Below, in pieces: positions 37,843-47,226 of a stretch of DNA of 64,000 bases. Positions within the stretch are counted from its first letter, which is position 1, and every line of letters begins with the position of its first letter. A program made the position numbers and the translations under genes. Source of the DNA: Terrirhizobium terrae (GTDB taxonomy: Bacteria > Pseudomonadota > Alphaproteobacteria > Rhizobiales > Rhizobiaceae); contig NZ_CP104992.1 in NCBI RefSeq assembly GCF_030323265.1, positions 682,001-746,000 on the forward strand, written 5' to 3'. Below the pieces are notes generated by a model. It saw only the letters and a program-made list of their open reading frames with translations. It did not search any database and was not told the DNA's origin.

Positions 37843-38724
37843 TCAGGCGGTGGCCGTTGCCAGATCCTCGCGCTCATTCCTCTTGAAAAGCACGGACCAG
37901 AAGGTGGCGCGGGGCTTTCCGAGACTTTGGGTCAGACGGTCGAGGATGACCGCCAGGATGACGACCGCAAGGCCGCCTTCGAAACCGGTACCGACGTCAA
38001 GACGCTGGATACCGGTCAGAACCGTGTTGCCGATGCCGCCGGCACCGATCATCGAAGCGATCACCACCATGGACAGCGACAGCATGATCGTCTGGTTGAT
38101 GCCGGCCATGATCGAGGGCATGGCATTCGGCAGCTGCACTTTGAACAGCAGCTGCGACGACGTGCAGCCGAAGGCATTGCCGGCCTCGATAAACTCTGCA
38201 TGCACCTGGCGGATGCCGAGATTGGTGAGACGCACCACCGGCGGCATGGCGAAGATGACGGTGGCGATTGCACCCGGAACGGCACCGAGACCGAAGAACA
38301 TCGCAGCCGGGATGAGATAGACAAAGGCCGGCATGGTCTGCATCAGGTCGAGGATCGGGCGCACGACCGTCGCCACGGAATCTTTGCGCGCCATGGCGAT
38401 GCCGAGTGGCAGGCCGATAACCATCGCCATCAGCGTCGAAGCGATAACGAGCGACAACGTCTCCATCATGGCGCCCCAGAGGCCCATGTGATCGACGAGC
38501 CAGAGCGCCACGCCGGTGAGTACGCCGAAGCCGAGGCTGACCCGCCAGAGCGATAGAGCCACGAAAATGGCGATGCCCACCGGCATCGGAATGGCGACGA
38601 GTGCGCCCTGAATTGTACCGGTCACCGAGCCGATCACGGCGGCGATGAAGTCCAGTACGGGCGAGAAATTGTCCAGAACGTAATTGACGGCGGCGTCTAT
38701 GCCGTCTCCGATATCAAAATTCAT
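37843..38724 (-). CDS. proW: Glycine betaine/proline-type ABC transporter permease
   Basis: 293 aa with about six membrane helices and the permease EAA loop (VHAEFIEAGNAFGCTSSQLLFKVQLPNAMPSIMAGINQTI, interrupted here after 20). Family pattern GLPLGIAMAR and IGAGGIGNTVL are intact. It sits 37 bases after proV and 65 before proX in the usual order. Confidence 0.93.
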   Translation of the reverse strand: MNFDIGDGIDAAVNYVLDNFSPVLDFIAAVIGSVTGTIQGALVAIPMPVGIAIFVALSLWRVSLGFGVLTGVALWLVDHMGLWGAMMETLSLVIASTLMAMVIGLPLGIAMARKDSVATVVRPILDLMQTMPAFVYLIPAAMFFGLGAVPGAIATVIFAMPPVVRLTNLGIRQVHAEFIEAGNAFGCTSSQLLFKVQLPNAMPSIMAGINQTIMLSLSMVVIASMIGAGGIGNTVLTGIQRLDVGTGFEGGLAVVILAVILDRLTQSLGKPRATFWSVLFKRNEREDLATATA

Positions 38725-38761
38725 GTCAGTCTCCGGTGTTTGGGCCGGTTAAAAGGGAGGA

Positions 38762-39994
38762 TCAGCTGGCGCGATCGAGGGTTTCGAGCAGCGTCGACTT
38801 GCTGATGGAGCCGAGATAGCGCTTGGTATCGTCGATGACGGGCACCGGCCAAGGGCTGGCCGCGACCTTGCCGAGCACGTTCGACAGGGGCTCATCTGCG
38901 GGGATCGGTTCGATCTCCGACAGGAAAGCCGCGCGATAGGGATCCGCGTCCTTGGCGCGCATCTTTTCCACCAGCGAGGACTGGCTGACGACGCCCTGGT
39001 AGGTCTTGTCGCGACCAAGGATGATCGCGTATTCGCGGTCGAAATTCTTCATCCGCTCAAGTGCAGCGGCAGCAGTCGTGCCCTGACGCTCGATGATCGT
39101 CACCTGGGTCTTGCGGGCGACATCGCCCGCCTTGAAGACCTGGCTGACATCGACATTGCGGAAGAAGGAGCGGACATAGTCATTGGCCGGGCTCATGACG
39201 ATCTCGTCAGGCGTGCCGACCTGGATGACATTGCCGTTCTGCATGATGCAGATACGGTCGCCGATGCGCATCGCCTCGTCGAGATCATGGCTGACGAAGA
39301 CGATGGTGCGGCTGTGCTCTGCCTGGAGGCGGACGAGTTCATCCTGCATTTCCGTACGGATCAGCGGGTCGAGAGCGGAAAACGCCTCGTCCATCAGAAG
39401 AATGGTCGGCTCGCTGGCAAGTGCGCGGGCAAGACCGACACGCTGCTTCATGCCGCCGGAAAGCTGGTCCGGCATGCTATCCGCGTAACCGTCGAGACCG
39501 ACGGCCTTCAGGGCCGCAAGCGCCTTTGCCTTGCGCTCCGCTTCACCGACGCCCGCCACTTCGAGACCGAAGGCGGCATTGTTGATGACCGTGCGATTGG
39601 GCAGCAGCGCGAAGGACTGGAATACCATGCTAATGTCGCGGCGGCGCACATCGATCAACTCGCGGCGCGACATCTTGGTCACGTCCTTGCCGTCGATCTC
39701 GATCGACCCCGAAGTCGGCTCGATCAGGCGGTTTAGCAGGCGAAGCAGGGTGGATTTGCCGGAGCCCGACAGGCCCATGATGACGAAGATTTCGCCGGCC
39801 TTGATGTCGAAACTCGCATCATTGACGCCCACCGAACAGCCGGTCTGGGCGTGGATTTCGGATTTAGTCTTTCCGGCGCGGATAAGCTCCAGAGCCTTGT
39901 CGGGGCGCTCACCGAAAATCTTGTATACGTTTTTTAGACTGATCTTGGTCGAAGCCGCTTCGAGCGGCGCGTCATTTTCAGTTGCAAAAGCCAT
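38762..39994 (-). CDS. proV: Glycine betaine/proline-type ABC transporter ATP-binding protein with CBS region
   Basis: 410 aa. N-terminal extension typical of ProV (KISLKNVYKIFGERPDKAL), Walker A GLSGSGKST, signature LSGGMKQRVGLARAL, Walker B ILLMDEAFSALDP, and a C-terminal tandem CBS part (residues about 285-408), which in homologues senses ionic strength. First gene of the operon; a palindrome about 100 bases upstream (40093-40110) may be part of its control. Confidence 0.94.
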   Translation of the reverse strand: MAFATENDAPLEAASTKISLKNVYKIFGERPDKALELIRAGKTKSEIHAQTGCSVGVNDASFDIKAGEIFVIMGLSGSGKSTLLRLLNRLIEPTSGSIEIDGKDVTKMSRRELIDVRRRDISMVFQSFALLPNRTVINNAAFGLEVAGVGEAERKAKALAALKAVGLDGYADSMPDQLSGGMKQRVGLARALASEPTILLMDEAFSALDPLIRTEMQDELVRLQAEHSRTIVFVSHDLDEAMRIGDRICIMQNGNVIQVGTPDEIVMSPANDYVRSFFRNVDVSQVFKAGDVARKTQVTIIERQGTTAAAALERMKNFDREYAIILGRDKTYQGVVSQSSLVEKMRAKDADPYRAAFLSEIEPIPADEPLSNVLGKVAASPWPVPVIDDTKRYLGSISKSTLLETLDRAS

Positions 39995-40466
39995 TCAATC
40001 TTGGCCCGGGCTCGATAGCGCGGGCATACTCCTTCTGTGAAACCTCGCGCTGAAGAAAACCTTCAAAGCTTGAGCGCTTCATCGTTGTCTTAGACGGTTA
40101 AAGAACCGTCAGCGATTGTTCCGCCCTCGGCGGCAAAGGCCGCGGGGCGTCGTTTTTAAACGGAGAGGCAAAGACGCCAAGCGCCGCCCATCCCCCAATG
40201 AGATGGCCGTTATTTAGGGTCCCGATGGTAACAAGTCCATAAAAAAATCATAATCGTCTGTGCGGCGCGCTTCAACTTTCGATGAGCAACATAGGAATCA
40301 GCGCGTTTATTTTGCAGGTTGCGACAGTAGAAGTGGCACACTCCACCACAAGAATACGATCGTTGAGGATCGCTTCATTATCCGGCTTCATTTCATGCCG
40401 CACGATGTTCACAGCCGGACTGTTACATTACTGAAATCACGACCGAATATCTATCTCATCAACGCG
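39995..40466. promoter_or_regulatory. Intergenic region upstream of proV with a perfect hairpin
   Basis: 472 bases between proV and the end of prsE, both on the minus strand. No credible gene. It holds a perfect GACGGTT/AACCGTC hairpin with a 4-base loop at 40093-40110, 99 bases before the proV ATG, which could be an operator or leader structure, and an AT-rich part (40200-40470) with no clear terminator for prsE. Nothing else is recognised. Confidence 0.45.
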
Positions 40467-41787
40467 CTAAGTCGCCCTAAACGCCAGTGCGAAAAAGTCC
40501 GCGATCGGCTTGATTAGATAGGACAGGATGCTGCGATCGCCAGTCTGGAGAAATGCATCGGCCGGCATGCCGGGCACGAGCCGAAATTGGGTCTCGTCTC
40601 CGTCAAGCAAAATGCGCACCTCGTAATACTGCTGTCCGGTCTTCGCGTCGACGATCAGGTCCGGAGATATCCGCTCCAGAACGCCTTGGCGCTCCGGCGT
40701 GCTCTTCTGATTGAAGGACGGAAACTTGAGAAAGACCTTCTGGTCGAGATAAACCTGGTCGATATCATTGGGAGAGACCCGCGCATCGATCACCAGAAGA
40801 TCCGACTGCGGCACGATCAGCATCAGGGTCTCCTGGCTCCCGACCACACCGCCGATCGTATGCACCGCCAATTGATGGACGACACCCGCCTGTGGCGCGC
40901 GGATATCGATCCGGTTCAACTGGTCCTGCGCGGCGATCCTGCGTTCCTCGAGTTCCGCGACGGAGGCACCCACTTCGCTCATTTCCTTGGCCACGTCGCG
41001 ACGAAAATCCTGATCGACCTGCAGCACCTGCAGCTCGGTCTCGACCATCCGGGCCTTGGTCTGGGCGACCGACGCGCTGAGCGAACCGATCGTGCCCTTC
41101 AGCTTCGTCGCCTCGCGTTCCAACCCGTTCAGCTTTGCATATTGCACCAGTTTCTGAGCCCACAGTTTCCTCACCCCGTCGAGATCGGTGTTCAGCAGGG
41201 TCAACTCATCGGACGTCGCCTGGGATTGGGTATTCAGACCGGAAATCTCCTGGCGGAGCTGCTGTATGCGCTCCTCAGCTGCGCCTTCTCGCCTTCGCGC
41301 GCACGTCGGCGAAGAAGGAATGCCCCTCCTCGGTCCGGATGACACGGCGCACATCGTCACTGTCGCTCCTGGCCACCAGATCGGGCTCGAAGATGATCGC
41401 CGGCAGATCGTCCCGCTCAGCCGTCAGCCGGCTTCGCTTGGCAGTCAGATCGTCGAGGGATTTCGAGATTATGCCGAGATTGGCCTTGGCGGCCGTCGCG
41501 TCGAGCCTTGCCACGACTTGCCCTGCAGACACCGTCTGGCCGTTCACAACGAAGATTTCGCCGATCACGCCGCCGGTCGAATGTTGTACCTTCTTGACCT
41601 CCGAGTTGACGACGACCTTGCCCGCAGCAATCACCGCACCGGAAATCTCGACGAAGGAGGCAGCACCGCACAGGCCCGCGAGCATGAACAACATACCGAC
41701 CGCGGCCAAGGTGTTCAGCCTCAGGGAGCGCTGGAAATCGGCAGGCGATCGGACCCTGTCGGCAATCGCGAGAGAACTGGCTTCCAT
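40467..41787 (-). CDS. HlyD-family type I secretion membrane fusion protein, PrsE-like (two 1-base deletions)
   Basis: About 440 aa when two bases are restored, near 41303 (giving FFADVRREGEKAQLR) and near 41283 (giving LRERIQQLRQEISGL). Residues 1-50 contain one membrane helix (TLAAVGMLFMLAGLCGAASFVE). The lipoyl halves (VKKVQHSTGGVIGEIFVVNG and IRAPQAGVVHQLAVHT) flank a long coiled-coil region. It links the inner-membrane ABC exporter to an outer-membrane TolC. The ATG at 41787 overlaps the exporter stop (TGATG). In rhizobia PrsDE exports glycanases and other proteins; cargo here is unknown. Confidence 0.87.
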
Positions 41788-43571
41788 CACACCCGTTCCA
41801 CCTTCTCCCCGGCATGGGGTTCGCTGATGGCCGGCGCGCCACCGGCAACGCTTCCGAGGATCGCCAGATCGGATCGCGCCGGATGCGGGCGGATGGTCTG
41901 CACCACATCATCCTTGCGGCCGAGCATTTTCGCCCGTCCCTCTGAGACCATCATCACCACGTCGCATGCGGAAAGCGCGCTTGCGCGATGGGCGATGACA
42001 ATGACGATGCCCTTGCGGTCGCGCACCGAGCCTATGGCGCGGGTCAGCGCCGCCTCCCCGCTTGCGTCGAGGTTGGAGTTCGGCTCGTCGAGCACGACGA
42101 GGAACGGATTTCCGTAAAGCGCGCGCGCAAGCCCGACACGCTGCCGTTGGCCCATAGAAAGCGTCCGCCCGCCCGGACCGATCGGTGTATTGTAGCCGAG
42201 CGGCAGGCCGAGGATCATGTCGTGAATATCGGCAGCCCGCGCCGCTGAAATGACGTCTTCGCTGCGCGCCTCGGGATCATGTCGGCCGATATTCTCGGCA
42301 ATGCTGCCGGCAAACAGTTCGACATCCTGCGGCAGGTAACCGATATGCCTGCCGAGATCGCGCCTGTCCCAGTGATCGAGCGAAGAGCCATCCAGCCTGA
42401 CCGTCCCGCTCGATGGGATCCAGAGCCCAACGAGACTGCGGGCGAGTGACGACTTGCCGGCCGCACTCGGCCCGACGATTGCCACCGCCGTGCCCGCCTC
42501 CACGGCAAAGCTTGCGTCGCTCAGAATGACGCGGTCGCTGTCGGGTGCGGCAACGACGAGATTGTCGACCTGCAACGCGCTCACCGGCGCAGGCAGGGGC
42601 ATGCGCTGCCGAAGATCCTTGTCGCTCAGGCTTTCGGTCAGACGTCGCCAGCTATGGCGCGCGGCGATGAAATTGCGCCAGTTGGCGATCGATAATTCCA
42701 CCGGCGCAAGCGCCCGCGACACGAGGATGCCGCTCGCCACGATCGCACCGCTCGAGACCTCGCCGCCGAGGGCAAGATAGGCCCCAAGCGCAAGCACGCC
42801 GGATTGGAGGAACATGCGGAACGACTTCGAAAGCGAGCCGAACGCGCCGCCTATGTCGCTGAGCCGCATCTGCGCCGATGCCAATGCATGGTTCTGTACG
42901 CTCCAACGGCTTGCGAGACGATCCTCCAGCCCGAGCGCACGAACCACCTCCGCATTGCGGCAGCTGTCCTCACTCAGCGCGTTCCGCAGTGTCGCGTGCC
43001 TGCCCGCGACGAGAACAGGCTTGCGCGACGCAATGTCGGTCAGCCAGGTCAACATCAGCAGAAATGCGGCGCCGCCGAGCGCGGCATAGCCGATCCAGGC
43101 GTGGAAGACGAAGCAGACAGCCATGTAGACCGGGATCCATGGGAGATCGAACAATGCCCCCGGGCATGGGCCACCGAGAAAGGCGCGGATCTGGTCGAGA
43201 TCGCGCATTGGCTCCGTCGCCTGACCCGATTGGCGGGGGCGCAGCGACGCCAGAATCGAGGCCCGGAAGACGGCCGACGACGCCGAGGCACCGATCACAG
43301 CGCCGGTGCGCGCAAGAATTCGGTTGCGCAACAGGTCCAGCATGCCCTGACAGGCATAGAGTGCGACGACAATGCCGAGCAGGGCAACAAGGGTTGGAAC
43401 ACTGTGACTGGGCAGGACGCGATCATAGACCTCGAGCATGAACAGCGGGCCGATCAGGAAAAGTCCGTTGATGACGGCGCTGATTGCCGCGACGTTGACG
43501 AAGGCCATTCGGCATTGACGTACAGCCGAAGAGAGCTGCGTCGCAAGGGTCGCCTCGGGCGTGTGTACCAT
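41787..43571 (-). CDS. Type I secretion ABC transporter, permease-ATPase, PrsD-like
   Basis: 594 aa. N-terminal six-helix membrane domain (FVNVAAISAVINGLFLIGPL...VYDRVLPSHSVPTL) and C-terminal ATPase with Walker A GPSAAGKSSL, Walker B LVVLDEPNSNLD and switch IAHRAS. The signature reads LSMGQRQRVGLARAL: a methionine replaces the second residue pair's glycine of LSGGQ, a rare change in this family. It exports unfolded proteins with C-terminal signals together with the HlyD protein. Starts 5 bases after mucR. Alginate-modifying enzymes are plausible cargo, since Azotobacter exports its AlgE epimerases by such a system (inference). Confidence 0.9.
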   Translation of the reverse strand: MVHTPEATLATQLSSAVRQCRMAFVNVAAISAVINGLFLIGPLFMLEVYDRVLPSHSVPTLVALLGIVVALYACQGMLDLLRNRILARTGAVIGASASSAVFRASILASLRPRQSGQATEPMRDLDQIRAFLGGPCPGALFDLPWIPVYMAVCFVFHAWIGYAALGGAAFLLMLTWLTDIASRKPVLVAGRHATLRNALSEDSCRNAEVVRALGLEDRLASRWSVQNHALASAQMRLSDIGGAFGSLSKSFRMFLQSGVLALGAYLALGGEVSSGAIVASGILVSRALAPVELSIANWRNFIAARHSWRRLTESLSDKDLRQRMPLPAPVSALQVDNLVVAAPDSDRVILSDASFAVEAGTAVAIVGPSAAGKSSLARSLVGLWIPSSGTVRLDGSSLDHWDRRDLGRHIGYLPQDVELFAGSIAENIGRHDPEARSEDVISAARAADIHDMILGLPLGYNTPIGPGGRTLSMGQRQRVGLARALYGNPFLVVLDEPNSNLDASGEAALTRAIGSVRDRKGIVIVIAHRASALSACDVVMMVSEGRAKMLGRKDDVVQTIRPHPARSDLAILGSVAGGAPAISEPHAGEKVERV

Positions 43572-43576
43572 CGCGC

Positions 43577-44047
43577 CTACTCCGACGGCTCTGTCGAGGA
43601 TCGCCTGCCCTTCCGGCCGAGCTTGCCGCCGAGGCCCATGGATATGGCCAGCTTGGAACGGCTTGCCGCATAGTCAGGCGCAACCATCGGATAATCCGCT
43701 GGCAAGCTCCATCGGGCCCGATACTGCTCCGGCGTCAGCCCGTGATGGGCTGCCAGATGGCGCTTCAAAGATCGGAAGGATTTGCCGCACTCAAGGCAGA
43801 TGATGCATTCAGCACGCACCGACGAGGCGATGGCGACCGGTTCCACAGGCTCGGCCCGAAAATTCGACAGGCCAAGCACCGTGCGGTGCGTCTGCTCCAG
43901 CAAAATTCCGAGCTGCGCCGGCGGCACAGTATGGTTGGCAAGATAGGCGCGCACGAGGTTGACGGTCAGCTCCGTCATGTGATCTGCGGCCCCGTCCGTG
44001 GGTGCAGAGGTCTCTCCTGATGTCGCGTCCGAACCTTCTCTCTGCAT
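43577..44047 (-). CDS. mucR: MucR/Ros family zinc-finger transcriptional regulator
   Basis: 156 aa from the ATG at 44047. The Ros/MucR C2H2 finger is intact: C84, C87, H97 and H101/H102 (CLECGKSFRSLKRHLAAHH), followed by the conserved GLTPEQYRARWSLPADYPMVAPDYAASRS. The N-terminal region (LTVNLVRAYLANHTVPPAQLGILLEQTH) mediates oligomerisation in homologues. MucR proteins bind AT-rich promoters and control exopolysaccharide genes, motility and cell cycle in rhizobia. Here the gene is inside the sugar-precursor/secretion operon beside the alginate genes, so these are its likely local targets (inference). The reading frame extends to 44248 but begins in the mutase gene. Confidence 0.93.
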   Translation of the reverse strand: MQREGSDATSGETSAPTDGAADHMTELTVNLVRAYLANHTVPPAQLGILLEQTHRTVLGLSNFRAEPVEPVAIASSVRAECIICLECGKSFRSLKRHLAAHHGLTPEQYRARWSLPADYPMVAPDYAASRSKLAISMGLGGKLGRKGRRSSTEPSE

Positions 44048-44081
44048 ATCGTCCCAGCATCGCTGCCGCCCCCGATGAAAC

Positions 44082-45587
44082 TCAAACCGGCCTTTGCTGC
44101 GCAGGCTCCATCGCATGGAGCGCCGCCCGCAGACCCCATGCCAGTAATTCCTCGCCTCTTTCCTGCCGCGGCGCCTCGACATAGCAGCGCAATTCCGGTG
44201 CATTTCCCGAAGCCCTGTAGTGGATGATGGAACCGTCCTGCAGCTCAAAACGCAGCCCGTCTATTGCGCTAAGGCCAGCAAATCCGCCCACATCGCGGAA
44301 AAATGACTCAGCATAGGCGCTATCTTCCCCAAGACGCGCGAGAAACGCGCCTGATTGCGCAGAGGGTGTATCCTTCAGCCGATCGGCAAGCACGAAGCCG
44401 ACATTGGCCTCGGCCACGATCCGGCCCAGTGGCTTGTCCCTTTCAGCCACGAGGCAAAGCGCGGCGAGGATCGGCAGCACTGCATCCCGCGTCGGAAGCG
44501 ACGCCAGGCTCTTGCCGTGGCGGACCGCGCTCGAGCCGAGAAGCACACCTCCATTCGCCTCGAAACCGAGAACCGTGCTGCCCGGCGGTGCCGACTGCAT
44601 GGCCTCGATGACATAAGGCGAGCCGACCCGGGTACGCAAAACATGGGTAGCGATACCGGAACGCTCGATAACCGACCCCGACGTGATCGGCGTAGCGATC
44701 GTGTCGAAGGAGAGAAAATCCGCGGTCAGGAGACCGAGCACGTCTCCGCGAAGAATGGCGCCAATTTCATCGGCAACGAGAGGTCGGTCGGCATCGCCAT
44801 CGGTCGAAACGATCGCGGCAAAACCACATTCCTCTGCCCAGCGCTGGATCATCGCACTCTGGCCGGGATCATGAGCCTCCGTGTCGACGGGAATGAAATG
44901 CGCAGAACGTCCAAGTGGGACCGCCATCGCGCCGAGACCCGAAAGGATTTCGACGAGGATGTCGCGCGAGACCGAGCTGTGCTGGTAGACACCCACCCGC
45001 AGGCCGGCCAACGCGGCGGGACCGAGGAATTCCAAGTATCGCTCGATATAGCGACGGATTGGGCCGTCTCCGGCGTGATCGACAGAGGATGCGGCAAGAG
45101 CCAGGGAACTCAACTCGTCCGGCACAAGCGCGTCATATTCGGCCAGTATCGCCAGTTCATCTCGCTTGGTGATCTCGCCGTCCGGGCGATAGAATTTAAG
45201 CCCGTTACGGTCGTCGGGAATATGGCTTCCCGTTACCATGATTGCCGGACACCCGCGACGCTGAGCCTCCAGTGCAAGCGCCGGAGTGGGCAATTCACCG
45301 CAATCGACCGCAACCAGCCCGCAGAAGCGTATCGCGGCCGCACAGTCCGTGGTGATCGCCGGGCTGCTTGATCGCAGGTCGCGACCGATCAGGATTTCCG
45401 TCACCCCATCTGCTCCGAAAAGAGCAAGCATGTGACGCGTGAATGCCATCGAGTAGGCGCGGCTCTGCAATCCCAAGAGTTCGGTAACCAGCCCCCGCAA
45501 TCCGCTCGTTCCGAATTTCAGGCTACTCGTCGCAGACATCATGGCAGGAGCCCGGTCGTCGGCCGAAAGAGACAGATCGGTTCTCAT
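44082..45587 (-). CDS. algC: Phosphomannomutase/phosphoglucomutase (AlgC-like)
   Basis: 501 aa alpha-D-phosphohexomutase. The phosphoserine loop is TGSHIPDDRNGLKFY with S121 (usually TASHNP), the metal loop is DGDADRP, sugar specificity loop GFEANGG, and the phosphate-binding loop RASGNAPELRCYVEA. It converts mannose-6-phosphate to mannose-1-phosphate for the AlgA guanylyltransferase. The ATG at 45587 overlaps the stop of the isomerase gene (ATGA). The GSHI variant of the loop is also seen in other rhizobial mutases, so activity is expected. Glucose versus mannose preference cannot be read from the sequence. Confidence 0.87.
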   Translation of the reverse strand: MRTDLSLSADDRAPAMMSATSSLKFGTSGLRGLVTELLGLQSRAYSMAFTRHMLALFGADGVTEILIGRDLRSSSPAITTDCAAAIRFCGLVAVDCGELPTPALALEAQRRGCPAIMVTGSHIPDDRNGLKFYRPDGEITKRDELAILAEYDALVPDELSSLALAASSVDHAGDGPIRRYIERYLEFLGPAALAGLRVGVYQHSSVSRDILVEILSGLGAMAVPLGRSAHFIPVDTEAHDPGQSAMIQRWAEECGFAAIVSTDGDADRPLVADEIGAILRGDVLGLLTADFLSFDTIATPITSGSVIERSGIATHVLRTRVGSPYVIEAMQSAPPGSTVLGFEANGGVLLGSSAVRHGKSLASLPTRDAVLPILAALCLVAERDKPLGRIVAEANVGFVLADRLKDTPSAQSGAFLARLGEDSAYAESFFRDVGGFAGLSAIDGLRFELQDGSIIHYRASGNAPELRCYVEAPRQERGEELLAWGLRAALHAMEPAQQRPV

Positions 45588-46854
45588 GCCGTCAACTCCA
45601 GAACCGGGGAATTGGCAGGAAAACTGACTGGAACGTCGTTGTTGGCGGCAACGGTCTGCGGATTGGCCAGATAGCGTGAAAGCTCGCCGATCGCGCAGAT
45701 GATGTGGTAAAGCGAGCTTGCGGGCGCAGCCTCGCGGCGGAAGCCGCCATCCTCAAGCATCATATCATGCCAGAGCCCCGGCACGCCTGTCTCCAGGTAG
45801 CTAAAAGCCCGTTTGCCGCATCCAGTGCTCGCAGCTCGGCCTGCCGCCGTTCGAGCCCGTGGCTGGCCTCGGCGACTGCAAGCCACGCCTTTAAGCGCTC
45901 GGTCTGCGGCCAGAGCCGGGCAGTCCGGTCACAAGGCCGCCCGTCGGTCCATAACTCGTTGATCGCAACATGCCGCACCGGATCATAACCATAAGTCTCG
46001 GCGAAATTGATCATCCGATCGGCACAGTCTCCGGCGTGGCCTCCGGTGAGCTTTTCCCACCGCATGAGCAGCCACGCCCATTCGTAATTGTGACCTGGCT
46101 CGATCCGGCACTGTCCATCGTCGCGGATAGGGCTCCAATCTGCGGTGAAATATTCTCTCACCACGCCGCTGGCCTCATCGAAGAAATGCTGCTGGAAAAG
46201 CAATACGATCTCATCCGCCAGGATGCGCCACCGAGGGTCATCGTCGATGGCAATCCAGGCCAACGCGGCTTCAAGCAGGTGCATATGAGGATTGGAGCGC
46301 AACGGAAACGGTTTTTCAGTATGGTCTATGAACCCACCTCTCCCGTGGGTGAAATTACGCCGGATCGCGGCGAGCAGATCGCGCCCGCGCTGGAGGTCGG
46401 CATCCTGCTTCATATGCGCGAACACATTGGCGTAGGCGAATAGCAGAAATGCCTGATCATAGAGATCGTGGCCGGTTGCTGTGTGTCGACCGTCGGAAGA
46501 CAGATTGTGATGGATCAAACCTTCAGCGTTACTGTGAAGGAACAGGAAATCGCGGCCATGCCGCAAGCAAGTCGTTGCCGCCAATCTGTTCCAGCCCAGC
46601 CTAGACGCCTCGCAGAAGACGTAGACTTGCCGAGCAGAGACACGAATGCGACGCATGCATTCAGGAACTGTTCCTTCTGAATCTATACTCTCATTAAAGC
46701 CGCCGGTGACATGGTTAAATCCGATCGTCGACCATATAGGAATTATGTCTTCGAAGAGAACCTGCGTTAAATCACTGGAAACAGCATCAAGAGACAGAAG
46801 TATTTCGTCCATTGATTGTATATCAATATTAGAGTTTCTGCCTTGAACGTCCAT
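45584..46854 (-). CDS. AGE-family sugar isomerase/epimerase (1-base deletion)
   Basis: About 423 aa once one G is restored in the run opposite 45808-45810, joining ALDAANGAFSYLETGVPGLWHDMMLEDGGF; the usual ending LYHIICAIGELSRYL follows. The alpha/alpha-barrel family includes N-acylglucosamine 2-epimerase, mannose isomerase and phosphomannose isomerase-like members. Family motifs with catalytic histidines are seen in HDLYDQAFLLFAYA, NPHMHLLEAALAW and EPGHNYEWAWLL. As first gene of an operon with phosphomannomutase, it probably supplies mannose or mannose-6-phosphate for alginate. The ATG at 46854 follows GGGGCGG; a TTG at 46872 is an alternative. Confidence 0.85.
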
Positions 46855-47226
46855 TTTCCGCCCCACTACCAAAAATCGACATATAAAAATGAGTATGGGG
46901 CGCGCTTAATATCCGTCGTTAATATGGATTAACAAAAACTCAATTCATCCAAAATGGACAGAATAATTTTTTATTAACTGTGACTTGCCTATTCTGATAG
47001 ATTAGTATTTCATTGTTAATATGCGCCCAATGAGCCTGGGACGGAAAGAAATGTGACAGGCTTACTCCATTGGGGCATGGGGGAAATTCCAGGGTTGCAT
47101 TTCGATACACGGCTTTCCGCCGTAGCTTGCTATTCGGTGCTTCTAATTCGCATTCATATGCAGTTGTAATGCAGAGGTCCGGCAGCCGCCTGCGACCCTG
47201 TTGGGCTTTTTGGTGGGCTTCCTGTC
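46855..47226. promoter_or_regulatory. AT-rich divergent promoter region with GTTAAT/ATTAAC elements
   Basis: 372 bases between the AGE isomerase and crp/fnr genes, clearly lower in GC than its surroundings. It holds a perfect dyad GTTAAT-ATGG-ATTAAC at 46918-46933, a further ATTAAC at 46973-46978 and GTTAAT at 47015-47020. A related element lies before algD (47994-48009). These AT-rich sites suit MucR or another regulator of the cluster; no single promoter can be fixed by eye. The half nearer the crp/fnr gene has short open stretches but no convincing gene. Confidence 0.5.

Noticed and set aside
41275..41310. A single inserted base in prsE
   Set aside because: One insertion restores an open frame but gives an atypical ARRREGAAEER sequence. 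Two deletions give REGEKAQLRERIQQLR, the normal HlyD pattern, and agree with all other breaks in the window.
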